64,000 bases of DNA. Origin: G963664585 sp963664585. Its GTDB lineage: Bacteria; Bacillota; Clostridia; Oscillospirales; Ruminococcaceae. Position numbers and translations under genes: made by a program. Each line of letters starts with the position of its first letter. Positions within the stretch are counted from its first letter, which is position 1. Location: NCBI GenBank assembly GCA_963664585.2, contig CAXXEO010000005.1, positions 87,103 to 151,102 of the forward strand, read 5' to 3'. Below the pieces are notes generated by a model that saw only the letters and a list, made by a program, of their open reading frames with translations, ran no database searches and was not told where the DNA came from. Below, piece after piece: positions 18,831 to 28,400 of the stretch.

Positions 18831-19760
18831 CTAAAACCAGCCGTTCTTTTTAAAATAGAAAATACTAACGGTGGCTGTAAGGATGCTTAACAGGATTACA
18901 CTTGGGTAGCCGTATTCCCAACTGAATTCGGGCATTTTCAGATTCATGCCGTACCAGCCGACGATGAGAGTGAGTGGCAAAAAAATCGAGGTGATGACGG
19001 TAAATATCTTCATAACGCTATTAAGGCTTATGTCAATTTGCGCCTGATATGCTTCTCTTACCTGTGTGACATAATCCCGAAGATTGATTACCCCATGATA
19101 CAACCTGTCTGCCCGATTCGTAAGCATTTTAAAATACCGCAGCGATTTAGCATGAATCAATCCGTTTTCATTTTGCTCGATTGCCTCAGAAATTTCGAGA
19201 AGCTGCTCATAATAACGTTTAAGCGCGAGCAGTTTTTTGCGAAGTATAACAATGGCATCTGTTAAGTTGTTCTTTTTGGAGACCATTAATCCTTCTTCCA
19301 GCTCTGATATTTCCTGTTCTATGTTTTCTAGTATAAGCGCATCATCAAATGTAAGTTTGTCAAAATACAAATATAAGATCTTCCCCAAGCTTATGTTTGT
19401 GATTCCACCGACTTCAAGCTTCTCAAGCATATCGTTAATTACAGGGTTGTCGTCACAAACAAAGACCAGCAAATGATCTGAAAAATAAACACATATCCGC
19501 TGGGGCTCTTTAAGCTGATCAAAATCATCAAGGATGTTGAGAGTGATAAAGTCAAAGCCGTCGTGGCTTTCAAATTTAGACATACCACCCCTCAGGCATT
19601 CAAAAACTGTTTTTTCACTGATTCCAAAGTACTTGCTTTCTGTACCAAGATTTTTAAAGCTGACTAGGCAAACATACGATTGTCCATCGTCGCGATTGGG
19701 ATGTTGGGACGCATCTTTTTTTAGACCGTCACCTTCCAGAAGATATACCATCATTACCAC
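18831..19760 (-). CDS. corA: CorA-type magnesium/divalent cation transporter
   Basis: 309 residues. A soluble N-terminal funnel domain is followed by a long helix (about 150-245) and two C-terminal membrane helices with the selectivity-loop motif YGMN (GMN at about 271-273). The end, KKNGWF, is basic and cytosolic as in CorA. It converges on the CmpB gene with only 35 bp between the stop codons and no clear terminator. Confidence 0.93.
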   Translation of the reverse strand: MVMMVYLLEGDGLKKDASQHPNRDDGQSYVCLVSFKNLGTESKYFGISEKTVFECLRGGMSKFESHDGFDFITLNILDDFDQLKEPQRICVYFSDHLLVFVCDDNPVINDMLEKLEVGGITNISLGKILYLYFDKLTFDDALILENIEQEISELEEGLMVSKKNNLTDAIVILRKKLLALKRYYEQLLEISEAIEQNENGLIHAKSLRYFKMLTNRADRLYHGVINLRDYVTQVREAYQAQIDISLNSVMKIFTVITSIFLPLTLIVGWYGMNLKMPEFSWEYGYPSVILLSILTATVSIFYFKKNGWF

Positions 19761-19908
19761 GTCCTAAGCAGTTCTATTATGTTTTCTTATATCTTATCAT
19801 TTTTCTCGTCACGCGTGAACTATTTTTATTACAAATATCGCATGGAATTGTCAGCCGATACTCATATCAAACAATAATTTTCTTTTGTTTCCTCCTATAT
19901 TTTACAGA

Positions 19909-20014
19909 TATAGTTGATTAACTTGAAAACGAGCTTGTGATTTCTTCCCCCGCCTTCGGCGGGGGAAGAAAATAAAGTTTTATATATAGCCAGTTTTTAA
20001 GTTAATTGGCTATA
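19909..20014. repeat. Family A repeat (copy A3)
   Basis: Complete forward copy of about 106 bp: TATAGTTGATTAACTTG at the left, CCCCCGCC TTCG GGCGGGGG hairpin, TTAATTGGCTATA at the right. It lies in the 416-bp gap 19761-20176, which otherwise holds only AT-rich sequence. Confidence 0.93.
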
Positions 20015-20176
20015 ACAAATGCTAACCATTGACTATAGAATATGATATAATAACTTAAGCACTTGCTATACCCATTTTATGTCCAACCGGCCCCGCATTG
20101 GGGCATCGTCAATGGTGGGCAATTAACCTATACTTTTTTAGTTTTATGGGTTAACGCAGAAGAAAGGATGATGACA

Positions 20177-20365
20177 ATGAACAAATTTATTCCCAAAGAA
20201 AAACAAAGCAAAAAACTGCAACGGGCCCTCAGTCAAGCAAAGCGCGGTTCCTGGGGTGCAATCAGTCCTGTTACGCGGAGACCGGAAAATTCGAAGGCTT
20301 ACAATCGCAAAAAGGTTCAAAAAGGAGATAACTTCCTTCTTGAACCTTTTTTATTTGCTTTATAA
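20177..20365 (+). CDS. Small conserved clostridial protein (62 aa)
   Basis: Begins MNKFIPKEKQSKKLQRALS and contains RGSWGAISPVTRRPENSKAYNRKK, a pattern I recognise from short basic hypothetical proteins widespread in Clostridia; no function is known. The ATG at 20177 follows AAAGG by nine bases. Its last 17 codons overlap a strong hairpin, so the C-terminal tail may be a late addition created by the terminator sequence. Confidence 0.75.
   Translation: MNKFIPKEKQSKKLQRALSQAKRGSWGAISPVTRRPENSKAYNRKKVQKGDNFLLEPFLFAL
20309..20353 (+). terminator. Intrinsic terminator overlapping the end of the small gene
   Basis: AAAAAGGTTCAA...AAGG and CCTT...TTGAACCTTTTTT pair in a two-part stem ending in a T tract, about 40 bp inside the coding end of the 62-aa gene. 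Confidence 0.78.
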
Positions 20366-20371
20366 TCAAAC

Positions 20372-20460
20372 TATAATTGATTAACTTGAAAACAAGCTTG
20401 TGATTTCTTCCCCCGCCGAAGGCGGGGGAAGAAAATGACGTTTTATATATAGCCAGTTTT
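20372..20460. repeat. Family A repeat (copy A4), right end replaced
   Basis: Left end TATAATTGATTAACTTG, hairpin and TATATAGCCAGTTTT are present, but the terminal TAAGTTAATTGGCTATA is missing. The sequence switches at 20461 to an unrelated imperfect inverted segment (AACTCTATC... AGGAGTT). Confidence 0.88.
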
Positions 20461-20502
20461 CAACTCTATCTGCCCCTACCAAACCAAAGGTGAGAGGAGG
20501 AG

Positions 20503-22110
20503 TTAAACTGACTTTTTTCCCCATTCTACAAATTCGTCGTACGTTAACATCTTATCGTTTAAACCCTCAGGTGTGAGTTCAATAATCCGATTTGCTATCG
20601 TCTGTATGAACTGGTGGTCGTGAGAGGAGAATAAAAGAATTCCTTTAAAGTCAATCATTCCATTATTCAGCGCTGTAATCGATTCAAGATCCAAATGATT
20701 GGTCGGCTGGTCGAGCACAAGAACATTCGCACCATACATCATCATTCTGGAAAGCATGCAGCGCACTTTTTCGCCACCCGAAAGAACCTTGACCGGCTTA
20801 AATACATCATCTCCCGAAAAAAGCATTCTGCCCAAAAATCCCCGCAAATAGGTTGCTGTGTTATCTTTCGAGTATTGTTCCAACCATTCTAGGGTTGTTA
20901 GATCGCAATCATTAAAAAACTCTGAATTGTCTTTTGGAAAATAGGATTGTGATGTGCTGACGCCCCACTTTATCGTGCCCTCATCTGGGGTAATTTCTTC
21001 CATCAGAATCTTAAAGAGTGTTGTATTCGCAATCTCATTTTCTCCGACAAATGCAATTTTATCGCCCTTATTCACATGAAACGATACATTATTCAGCACC
21101 TTGACGCCATCAATTGTCTTGCTGATCGAGTCGACGGTGAGAATATCCTTGCCCGGCTCCCTATCAATTTGAAATCCGACAAAGGGATATCTTCTGGATG
21201 ATGCAGGCATTTCATCAATCGTCAGTTTTTCAAGCAGCTTTTTTCGTGATGTGGCTTGTTTGGCTTTGGACTTATTTGCAGAAAACCGTTCAATGAAGCT
21301 TTGAAGTTCTTTGGTTTTTTCCTCAATTTTCTTGTTTTGATCTTTGAGAATTCTCTGCATCATCTGGCTTGACTCATACCAAAACTCATAGTTACCCACA
21401 TATAACTGCAGCTTTGTATAATCGATGTCCACAATGTAGGTACATACCGTATTAAGAAAATGACGGTCATGGGATACTACAATCACCGTGCCAGTGTAGT
21501 CCAGCAAAAAGTCCTCGAGCCAGTTAACTGAAAGGATATCCAAATGGTTCGTAGGCTCATCGAGTAAAATGATCTCAGGGCTACCAAATAGTGCCTGTGC
21601 CAAAAGCACCTTCACTTTTTCATTACCCCCGAGTGTACTCATAACAGAATACAGGATATTGATATCCAAACCTAGGCCCCCAATGAGCTTAGATGCTTCT
21701 GTTTCCGCTTCCCAGCCGTTAAGCTCGGCGAATTCCGCTTCCAGTTCAGAGACCAAAACGCCATCTTCGTCAGAAAAGCCCTCTTTCGAATAGAGCTCTT
21801 CTTTTTGTTTCATGATCTGATACAGACGCGGATTGCCCTGAAGCACCGTGTCAAGCACCGTGAATTCATCATAGGCATAATGATCTTGCTTTAGTACAGA
21901 CATCCGTACATTCTCTGGAATAATCACTTCACCTGTTGATGCTTCGAGTTCCCCAGATAATATTCTTAAAAATGTGGATTTACCTGCGCCGTTTGCGCCA
22001 ATAATTCCGTAGCAGTTGCCAGGCATAAATTTCAAATTTACATTTGAGAATAATGCTGACCCGCCGAAGTTCAAGCTTAAATTCGATACAGTAATCAATT
22101 TTCCTCCCAA
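20503..22110 (-). CDS. ABC-F family ATPase (YbiT/YkpA-like ribosome-associated)
   Basis: 535 residues with two ATPase domains on one chain and no membrane segments, as in ABC-F translation factors. Domain 1 has Walker A GANGAGKST and Walker B EIILLDEPTNHLD; its signature reads STLGGNEKVKV rather than LSGGQ. Domain 2 has LSGGEKVRCMLSR and VLVLDQPTNHLD, but its Walker A position reads GENEIANTTLFKI and lacks the usual GK. I believe this degenerate second P-loop is typical of the YbiT-like branch. The inter-domain linker is the charged helical pair ESSQMMQRILKDQNKKIEEK and onwards. Role: probably ribosome rescue or antibiotic protection, not transport. Confidence 0.92.
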   Translation of the reverse strand: MGGKLITVSNLSLNFGGSALFSNVNLKFMPGNCYGIIGANGAGKSTFLRILSGELEASTGEVIIPENVRMSVLKQDHYAYDEFTVLDTVLQGNPRLYQIMKQKEELYSKEGFSDEDGVLVSELEAEFAELNGWEAETEASKLIGGLGLDINILYSVMSTLGGNEKVKVLLAQALFGSPEIILLDEPTNHLDILSVNWLEDFLLDYTGTVIVVSHDRHFLNTVCTYIVDIDYTKLQLYVGNYEFWYESSQMMQRILKDQNKKIEEKTKELQSFIERFSANKSKAKQATSRKKLLEKLTIDEMPASSRRYPFVGFQIDREPGKDILTVDSISKTIDGVKVLNNVSFHVNKGDKIAFVGENEIANTTLFKILMEEITPDEGTIKWGVSTSQSYFPKDNSEFFNDCDLTTLEWLEQYSKDNTATYLRGFLGRMLFSGDDVFKPVKVLSGGEKVRCMLSRMMMYGANVLVLDQPTNHLDLESITALNNGMIDFKGILLFSSHDHQFIQTIANRIIELTPEGLNDKMLTYDEFVEWGKKSV

Positions 22111-22197
22111 TAACCCATAAAAAAATAGATATTGCGATTATAAACATAAAAAGACTTTAATTGAAAAGCATTTTATGAAAAAAAGGTTATTTAATCA

Positions 22198-22313
22198 TAG
22201 TGCCTTGTAAAATCTAAATTTTTATGATAATGGGTTAAATGTTTCTTGTATATTCCCCCGCCGAAGGCGGGGGAATATATGTATCTGGTATTTTATATCC
22301 ACTACAAGGGAAG
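22198..22313. repeat. Family B palindromic repeat (copy B2)
   Basis: Starts TAGTGCCTTGTAAAATC, continues AATGGGTTAAAT, then hairpin TATATTCCCCCGCC/GGCGGGGGAATATA, ending near TATCCACTA. It occupies most of the 306-bp gap between the divergent ABC-F and isomerase genes. Confidence 0.85.
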
Positions 22314-22347
22314 ATGAAATTTTTCATACCAAAAGTTGCATTTTACG

Positions 22348-22376
22348 TTGCTAAAACAAATTCCGTATGTTAAAAT
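22348..22376 (+). promoter_or_regulatory. Promoter of the isomerase gene
   Basis: TTGCTA (22348-22353) and TAAAAT (22371-22376) are 17 bp apart, about 40 bp before the start codon. Confidence 0.6.
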
Positions 22377-22416
22377 AAACACAAATATTATGGATCAATA
22401 ATGGAGGCTCTCAGAA

Positions 22417-23235
22417 ATGAAAAATCAGTTTTCCTTAGCGACACTTACATTGTTAGGATGCCCGCCACCAGAAATGACTTACATTGCCGGAATGACCGGA
22501 TATGATTATGTCAGTTTACGTCCGATTTATATGGGTTTGCCCGGTGAACCAAACCATGATCTGGCTGCCAATAAAGAGCTGATGGCACAGACAAAAAGGG
22601 CTATGGCCTCTACCGGCGTCAAGCTTCTCGACATTGAACTGGCGCGCGTCTATGATGGGATGGATCCGAAAAGATATCTGCCGTCCATGGAAGCCGCTGC
22701 TGAACTAGGAGGCAAACATGTTCTGAGCAGCATATGGACTCCTGACCGCAGCTTCTATATTGAAAAATTCGGTGAGATATGCGATCTTGCTAAGCAGTTC
22801 GGCCTGACAGTGGATCTGGAATATGTTCCTATCGCCAGCGTATGCAATCTTGCCGGAGCATTAGACGTTCTTCATACCGTCAACCGAGATAATGCCGGCC
22901 TTATGATCGATATTCATCATTTTCACCGTGCCAGAGACAAGGCTGAAGATTTGGCAAAGCTTCCACGTGAATTGTTCCACTTTGCTCATCTTTGTGATGC
23001 TCCGGTCGAAATTCCGGTTGAAAAAGACGAGATGACCCGTATCCTGCGTGAAGCGCGTTCCTATGTTGGTGAGGGGGGCATTGATGTGGCGAGCATCCTG
23101 AATGCAATACCTGTTATCCCCTATTCCATCGAGCTGCCGCATATTGCCCACGTCAAGGAATTTGGATATGCAGAGCATGCACGCCGCTGTCTGCAAAGCG
23201 CTAAGGATTATTTGAGCAATCATCCTCATCCATAA
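22417..23235 (+). CDS. Sugar phosphate isomerase/epimerase (AP-endonuclease 2 TIM barrel)
   Basis: 272 residues of the xylose-isomerase-like TIM barrel. Likely metal ligands are in VDLEYVP (Glu), MIDIHHFH (Asp, His) and YSIELPHI (Glu). The family converts or epimerises sugars and inositols (IolE, Hyi and relatives); the substrate here cannot be named from sequence. GGAGG precedes the ATG by about 10 bases and a strong terminator follows. It stands alone, with a broken dipeptidase gene converging from the other side. Confidence 0.85.
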   Translation: MKNQFSLATLTLLGCPPPEMTYIAGMTGYDYVSLRPIYMGLPGEPNHDLAANKELMAQTKRAMASTGVKLLDIELARVYDGMDPKRYLPSMEAAAELGGKHVLSSIWTPDRSFYIEKFGEICDLAKQFGLTVDLEYVPIASVCNLAGALDVLHTVNRDNAGLMIDIHHFHRARDKAEDLAKLPRELFHFAHLCDAPVEIPVEKDEMTRILREARSYVGEGGIDVASILNAIPVIPYSIELPHIAHVKEFGYAEHARRCLQSAKDYLSNHPHP

Positions 23236-23264
23236 AGCAGAAACTTCTTCATACATAAAACAGC

Positions 23265-23310
23265 AACCTCCAAACTGATTTCAAATATCGGTTTGGAGGT
23301 TTTCGTTTTT
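23265..23310 (+). terminator. Terminator after the isomerase gene
   Basis: AACCTCCAAACTGAT and ATCGGTTTGGAGGTT form a long stem followed by TTCGTTTTT. Confidence 0.85.
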
Positions 23311-23365
23311 GGAAATTTTTGTTTGTCAAAAAAGCAGCTTTGAAAAGATGCTCATCATGTTTGGA

Positions 23366-23438
23366 TTATATTGCATTTATTTGTATCCCCCGCCTTCGGC
23401 AGGGGAATATACAAGTTTAAGATGCTGCATTGTACTAG
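23366..23438. repeat. Family B-type repeat (copy B3)
   Basis: Hairpin TTGTATCCCCCGCC/GGCAGGGGAATATACAA (23381-23414) followed by AAGATGCTGCATTGTACTAG, the same right end as the copy at 32443. Confidence 0.75.
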
Positions 23439-24420
23439 TTATTTGCAGGAATCCTTGATGACACGCAAAGCATTCTTATAAGCAATCTTTTCAATCTCAT
23501 CCTCGGTAAACCCATCTTTGCTCAATTGATCAAAAAGAAGTCCCATTTTCGAAATGTCACTAAGCTCAAAATTGCCGCTAATGCCATCAAAATCCGAACC
23601 TAAACCAACACATTCAATGCCGCCCACCTTTTTCATATGCTGAATATGCTCTGACATCCGTGCGATACGGCTGTCCTTTAGTTGAATATCCTCATTCAAA
23701 AATTCAGGGCCGAAGTTGATGCCGGCTACACCACCAGCCTCAGCAAGAAGTTTAATCATTTCATCGGTCATATTTCGCTGATGTGGAGAGAGGGAACGGC
23801 AGTTGGAATGCGAAGCCACAAATGGCTTGCGGCTCAGTTTGGCCACATCCATAAAGCCACCATCTGACAGGTGGGAAACATCAATTATAATTCCCATATC
23901 GTTCATGGCTCCTATTGCTTCACGGCCGAAATTGGAAAGCCTTGCGCTCATGACCGCGGGGGTCCCTTTGAATTTGGAGAGACCAAAACAATTAGCGGCG
24001 TTCCATGTCAGAGAAATAAGGCGCACACCCATTTGATAGAAGGCCGTGGAGATTCTCAAAGCTGCCTTCAACCGCCCTTCCGTCCTCGAGCGTTAAAAAT
24101 GCCGACATTTTGCCATCTTTCTCATTTTTGACAAGCTCGTCATAGTTTCGGGCCAGCGCAATGATCCCGCTATTCTGTGCTAAACCGTCCATCAGAATGC
24201 CATGCAGTCTATTGATGTACTCTCTGTCAGAAATCGGGTCTATATCAAATCTGTCAAATAATAAGGGCGGCAGCATAAATATAGCAAAAAATTGAGCCAG
24301 AGCGCCTGCTTCTTTCATCCTTTTAAAATCCACCATGTGATTGTTTTCATAAAGCGAGCCAGGATCTTTTAGGTTGGCAAACTTCATCAGGGTATCGCAA
24401 TGCATGTCGATAAATTTCAT
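23439..24420 (-). pseudogene. Membrane dipeptidase (renal dipeptidase family M19), frameshifted
   Basis: One M19 dipeptidase of about 326 residues is split between two frames. The first part starts MKFIDMHCDTLMKF (metal-binding HxD) and reaches FLTLEDGRAVEGSFENL. The second continues TAFYQMGVRLISLTWN, IIIDVSHLSDGGFMDVA, FVASHSNCRSLSPHQRN and GGIECVGLGSDFDGI. The frames meet near 24050, where removal of one C restores the family sequence. All zinc ligands are otherwise present. It would cleave dipeptides, including D-amino-acid containing ones. The upstream gap 24421-24965 has no gene. Confidence 0.85.
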
Positions 24421-24711
24421 ATTTCCTCCTGTTTTGTTTTGTTTTTTGGTTTAGGCCTTGCACTGTATATCGAATATGATGCCCGTATCTTACCATTCCG
24501 GAGGCCTTGTCAATTACAAAAAAAAATTTTACTATTACGGTAGGCGGCATATACGGCTATTGTGAACGAAAGTTCAATAAAGGCATTTTCTGTTTCTGGA
24601 TGTCCCCATAATAGAATATCATCAAATATGATCATGTTCAATATACGGGACTGTTTTGTTTTCAAAACATCTTGAGATGATTGGTGAAATTATACACATA
24701 AAAATTCAGTC

Positions 24712-24818
24712 TATTACTCTGTAAAATCTTAGCCTTGTATATCCCCCGCCGCTGGCGGGGGATATACAAAATATTCTGAATACTATAAATACAAGTTTAA
24801 AATAAGACACTATACTAG
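24712..24818. repeat. Family B-type repeat (copy B4)
   Basis: Hairpin TTGTATATCCCCCGCC/GGCGGGGGATATACAA (24735-24769), preceded by TAAAATCTTAG and followed by a diverged right arm ending ACACTATACTAG. It lies in the 545-bp gap 24421-24965, which otherwise holds AT-rich sequence and the sigma factor promoter region. Confidence 0.72.
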
Positions 24819-24913
24819 AGCCTTGAAAGCATAAAAACTCATTTCTTTTCTGTTTTTCGTGTTTGAAAAGCGCAAATAAATGCTATGATATAATTAAATT
24901 TATTTATAAACAG

Positions 24914-24942
24914 TGAAACTTTTCTGACATGTAAAAGGTATT
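24914..24942 (+). promoter_or_regulatory. Possible ECF-type promoter ahead of the sigma factor gene
   Basis: TGAAAC (24914-24919) with a following TTTT resembles the AAC-type -35 box of ECF sigma factors, and GGTATT (24937-24942) stands 17 bp away. If real, it would mean autoregulation. The resulting leader would be very short, so this is tentative. Confidence 0.35.
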
Positions 24943-24965
24943 CAATATAAGAGAGGTGTTCTTGA

Positions 24966-25458
24966 ATGAAGTATGTGACAACAGGGGGCCGTGAAAATAT
25001 CGAGAGTATCATGCAAAAATACTCTGATATGATTTATCGGCTTGCAACTGTGCGCTGTGGGAACAGGTATGATACGGACGACATCTTCCAAGAGGTGTTT
25101 CTGCGACTGATGACCAAAGCACCGGATTTTGAAAGTGATGAACATGTCAAGGCATGGCTTATCAGGGTCACGATAAACTGTACAAAAAAGCTGTTTGGTT
25201 CAGCGTGGTTTAAACCGCAACGTACCGCTTGATGAAAGCATTTCCTTTAAACAAAAGGAAAAAGGCGATGTGTACTATGCCGTTCTTTCTTTGCCCGTGA
25301 ACTTTCGCACCGTCATACATCTGTTTTATTATGAGGGATATACCTCGGCACAGATTGCCGAACTGCTGCAAAAAAATGAATCCACGGTCAAGACATGGCT
25401 GGCGAGGGCGCGGGCCATACTAAAGACCAAACTGGAAGGGGGCTTTGGAGATGAATAA
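24966..25458 (+). pseudogene. ECF-type RNA polymerase sigma factor, frameshifted
   Basis: Two frames add up to one sigma-70 family protein of about 163 residues. Region 2 is in the first frame (YSDMIYRLATVRCGNRYDTD, DIFQEVFLRLM). Region 4 is in the second (LSLPVNFRTVIHLFYYEGYT, then SAQIAELLQKNESTVKTWLARAR). They join at the AAA of TTTAAACC (about 25212); one A fewer gives a continuous reading. The gene overlaps the macroglobulin gene start by eight bases (GGAGATGAATAA), so the two are co-translated. It is most likely an envelope-stress sigma factor whose anti-sigma function sits in the next protein. Confidence 0.85.
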
Positions 25459-28400
25459 GGAACACTATATTTCCGCTATGAATGACATCAAGCCAGATGC
25501 CCGACTGATTGAAAAAACAAAAATGGCCATGGCAGCCTCACAGGAAAAGCTGACTTATGGGAAAAAGGTGGTAAAAAGTCTGATGGCCACCCCTCTTCGT
25601 TATGCCATGGTGTCCATGGTATTGGTTTTCACACTGATTGGAATCTATTATTGGGCTAACCGTTCGGTTTCTATGATAGACGTGGATGCCCAGGCGCTCA
25701 ACATAACCGCATTAAGTCAAAAGGACGGCACTGTAGCCGTGGACAGCAAATTTAAAATAGAATACAGCGGCAAGGAAAAGCTCGCCACCGCTGATCTCAT
25801 AAGATGCATAAAGCTGGAACCGACAATGGAATTTGCTCTGGATAAACAGGCCGAAAATACCTTTGTGCTCTCACCCAAAGGAGAACTTGCTTCCGACTCA
25901 ATTGTTAATCTTGTTTTAACCAATGGGGATGCAAAGGTACAAAAATCTTGGGCATTTCAAACGCAAACAGTCTTTAAGGTGATTGCCACCACCCCCGCTG
26001 ATTTGTCGCGTTATGTCGATACCACGACAGGAATCGAGGTCACCTTCTCCTATCCTGTCAGTGAGGAGCAGTTTAAGAGTAGTTTGACCATCTCACCCGA
26101 GACGACGGGAACTGTGAAAACGAACGGGAAAACTCTGGTATTTGTTCCGGACAAAGAGCTGAAAACCAGCACCATCTATACGGTCACGATCAGCGGCAGC
26201 CTTGTCACGACGGGGGGCACCACGCTCGGCAAGGATTATTCGTTTAGCTTTCGTACCGCCGATAATAGTGGCAAAGCAGGCGGTTACAATCTGGAGAACT
26301 ATTCCTCAGTCACAGAATCCTTTTTAGCAGGAGATGCCCCCGTCATTGCCGTCAATGCATCTGCTGTTTTTAAAATGAACGATACTCCTCTAAAGGTATC
26401 CGTTTATAAATTCCGCTCAGCGGTGGATTACGAAAAAGAGCTTGCCGCTTACGCACAAAAGAAAAATGTAAAATTTGGCGACTACGAAATGCCGCAAATT
26501 GATACTTCACGCCTTGACAAGCTCTCTGATTTTGAGACCAAGCTCACAGTCTCTGCCCAATCTTTCTGGGCGCCCAGCTATATTATCCTGCCGGACGGAC
26601 TTCTGAATGAAGGTTGGTACTATATCGAAGTCACTACTACGAACCCTTCTGACGGAAAGGAAATAAAGCTTTACAAACTCATGCAGATCAGCAGCATTTC
26701 CGCTTACTATATGCAAGCAGACGCCCAAACTCTGTTCTGGGTCCATGATACCCAGTCACAAAAGGCTATTGAGGGCGCACAGGTCAAGCTGAACGGTGAG
26801 AAATTCAGCGCCGAGGGGAACACCGGGGCGGACGGTGCCGCTATCCTTCGCACTTCTGTGGACGAAAAATCCCTCGAACGTAACGGCGTGATGACCATCA
26901 CCAAGGGAGAAAAGACCTATGTTGATCTCTATACTGCACAGTCCGAAACGACATCCAGTATGCAGGAAAAATACGTATCATATCTTTACCTTGATCGCCC
27001 CATTTATCTCTCAACAGACACCATCAAGGCGTGGGGTATGGTGCGGCCAAGGGGGAATGCCGGCAAGCCGGAGAAACTGCGTCTGCAGCTTTCCAGCTAT
27101 GACAGTGAGCTTTATTCCGTTCCTGTCACCCTATCCCCTGACGGCACCTTCACTGCGGAGCTTTCCTTCGCCAAAATGAGCACTGCCCTGTCGGGCGGTT
27201 GGGAACAAGTGCGGCTGGTATGCGGGGAAAACGAAGATATCGCCAGTGCCGGCATTTCCATCAGCGATTATGTGAAACCGACCTATACTACCTCAACCGG
27301 TACAGATCGTCCTGTTTATCGGGTTGGTGAAACTGTTGCCTCTTATTTTAAGCAAACCTTTTTGATGAGACTCCTGCTTCCAATTCTCATGTCCAGCTTA
27401 ATTTTGAAGACAGCAGCGTGGCCTCACCCCAGTCTCAGGAGCTGACTACCGGCGCGGATGGAAAAGCAACCGCCAGTGTAAAGCTGATTGGCAGCCAAAA
27501 CACATGGCGGCCCTACACCCTGAGCTACACCATCAGGAACACATCACCCGAAAATGAAAACTTCCAGTTGTATGGTTCTGTGCCGGTTGTCTACCGTGAT
27601 TTGGCTTTAAGGGGCAACATGGGCGATGACGGAAATCTTTCCATTCGCACAAATCGCGTTGACATTTCCAAAATTGTCAAGGCAGAAGATCTTAATCAGG
27701 AAGACAATTTGATCGGTGCGACTTGGGATACGGCCGTTACTGCAGAGCTGCACAGAGTCTATTTCACTAAAAAAGAAACTGGAAGCTATTACGACTTCAT
27801 TCACAAATTAAATGTCCCCACTTACGAGTACGAGCACCACGACGATATCGAAAGCAGTAAGACCATTCAAACAAAAAACGGTGAATATACGCTTACAGAC
27901 CTTCCGAAATCGAGCAAGGATGCATATTATTATTTTCTGCTTAAGGCGGCGGATTCCAAGGGCGCGACCGTGGAAGAAACTGCATACCTTTCCCTTCCTT
28001 ATGATTATGGATATAGTACCTCAAAGCATCGCTACAACTTTATCAAAAAAGGTGTTGGCAATGATTATGCCGCCATGTATAAATTTGATGAAGGCGAAAA
28101 GGTAGCCTTTGAGGTGCGGGACAATGGCGCTCCTGTCAGTGAGGGTCGGATTCTCTCCGCTATTGTACAGAAGGAGATTACCCGCTATCAAACCTCTGGT
28201 AAGCCTGAAGCTGAAGTAGCGTATGAAGAAAGTCTGGTTCCGAACTATACCATTGCCGGCGCTTATTTGATGGTAAGTATGTTTATGAAATCAATCCTTA
28301 CTGGATGAGTTTTAATCCGCAAAAGCGAAAATTAAATATTAAGGTAACGACAGATCAGGAAAAATATGCGCCCGGGGCTAAGGCAAAGCTTCTGGTCAAT

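Noticed and set aside
20503..22110. Reading the missing P-loop lysine in the second ATPase domain as a mutation
   Set aside because: I recall that related YbiT-like ABC-F proteins have a similarly altered second Walker A, so it is probably a family trait rather than damage.
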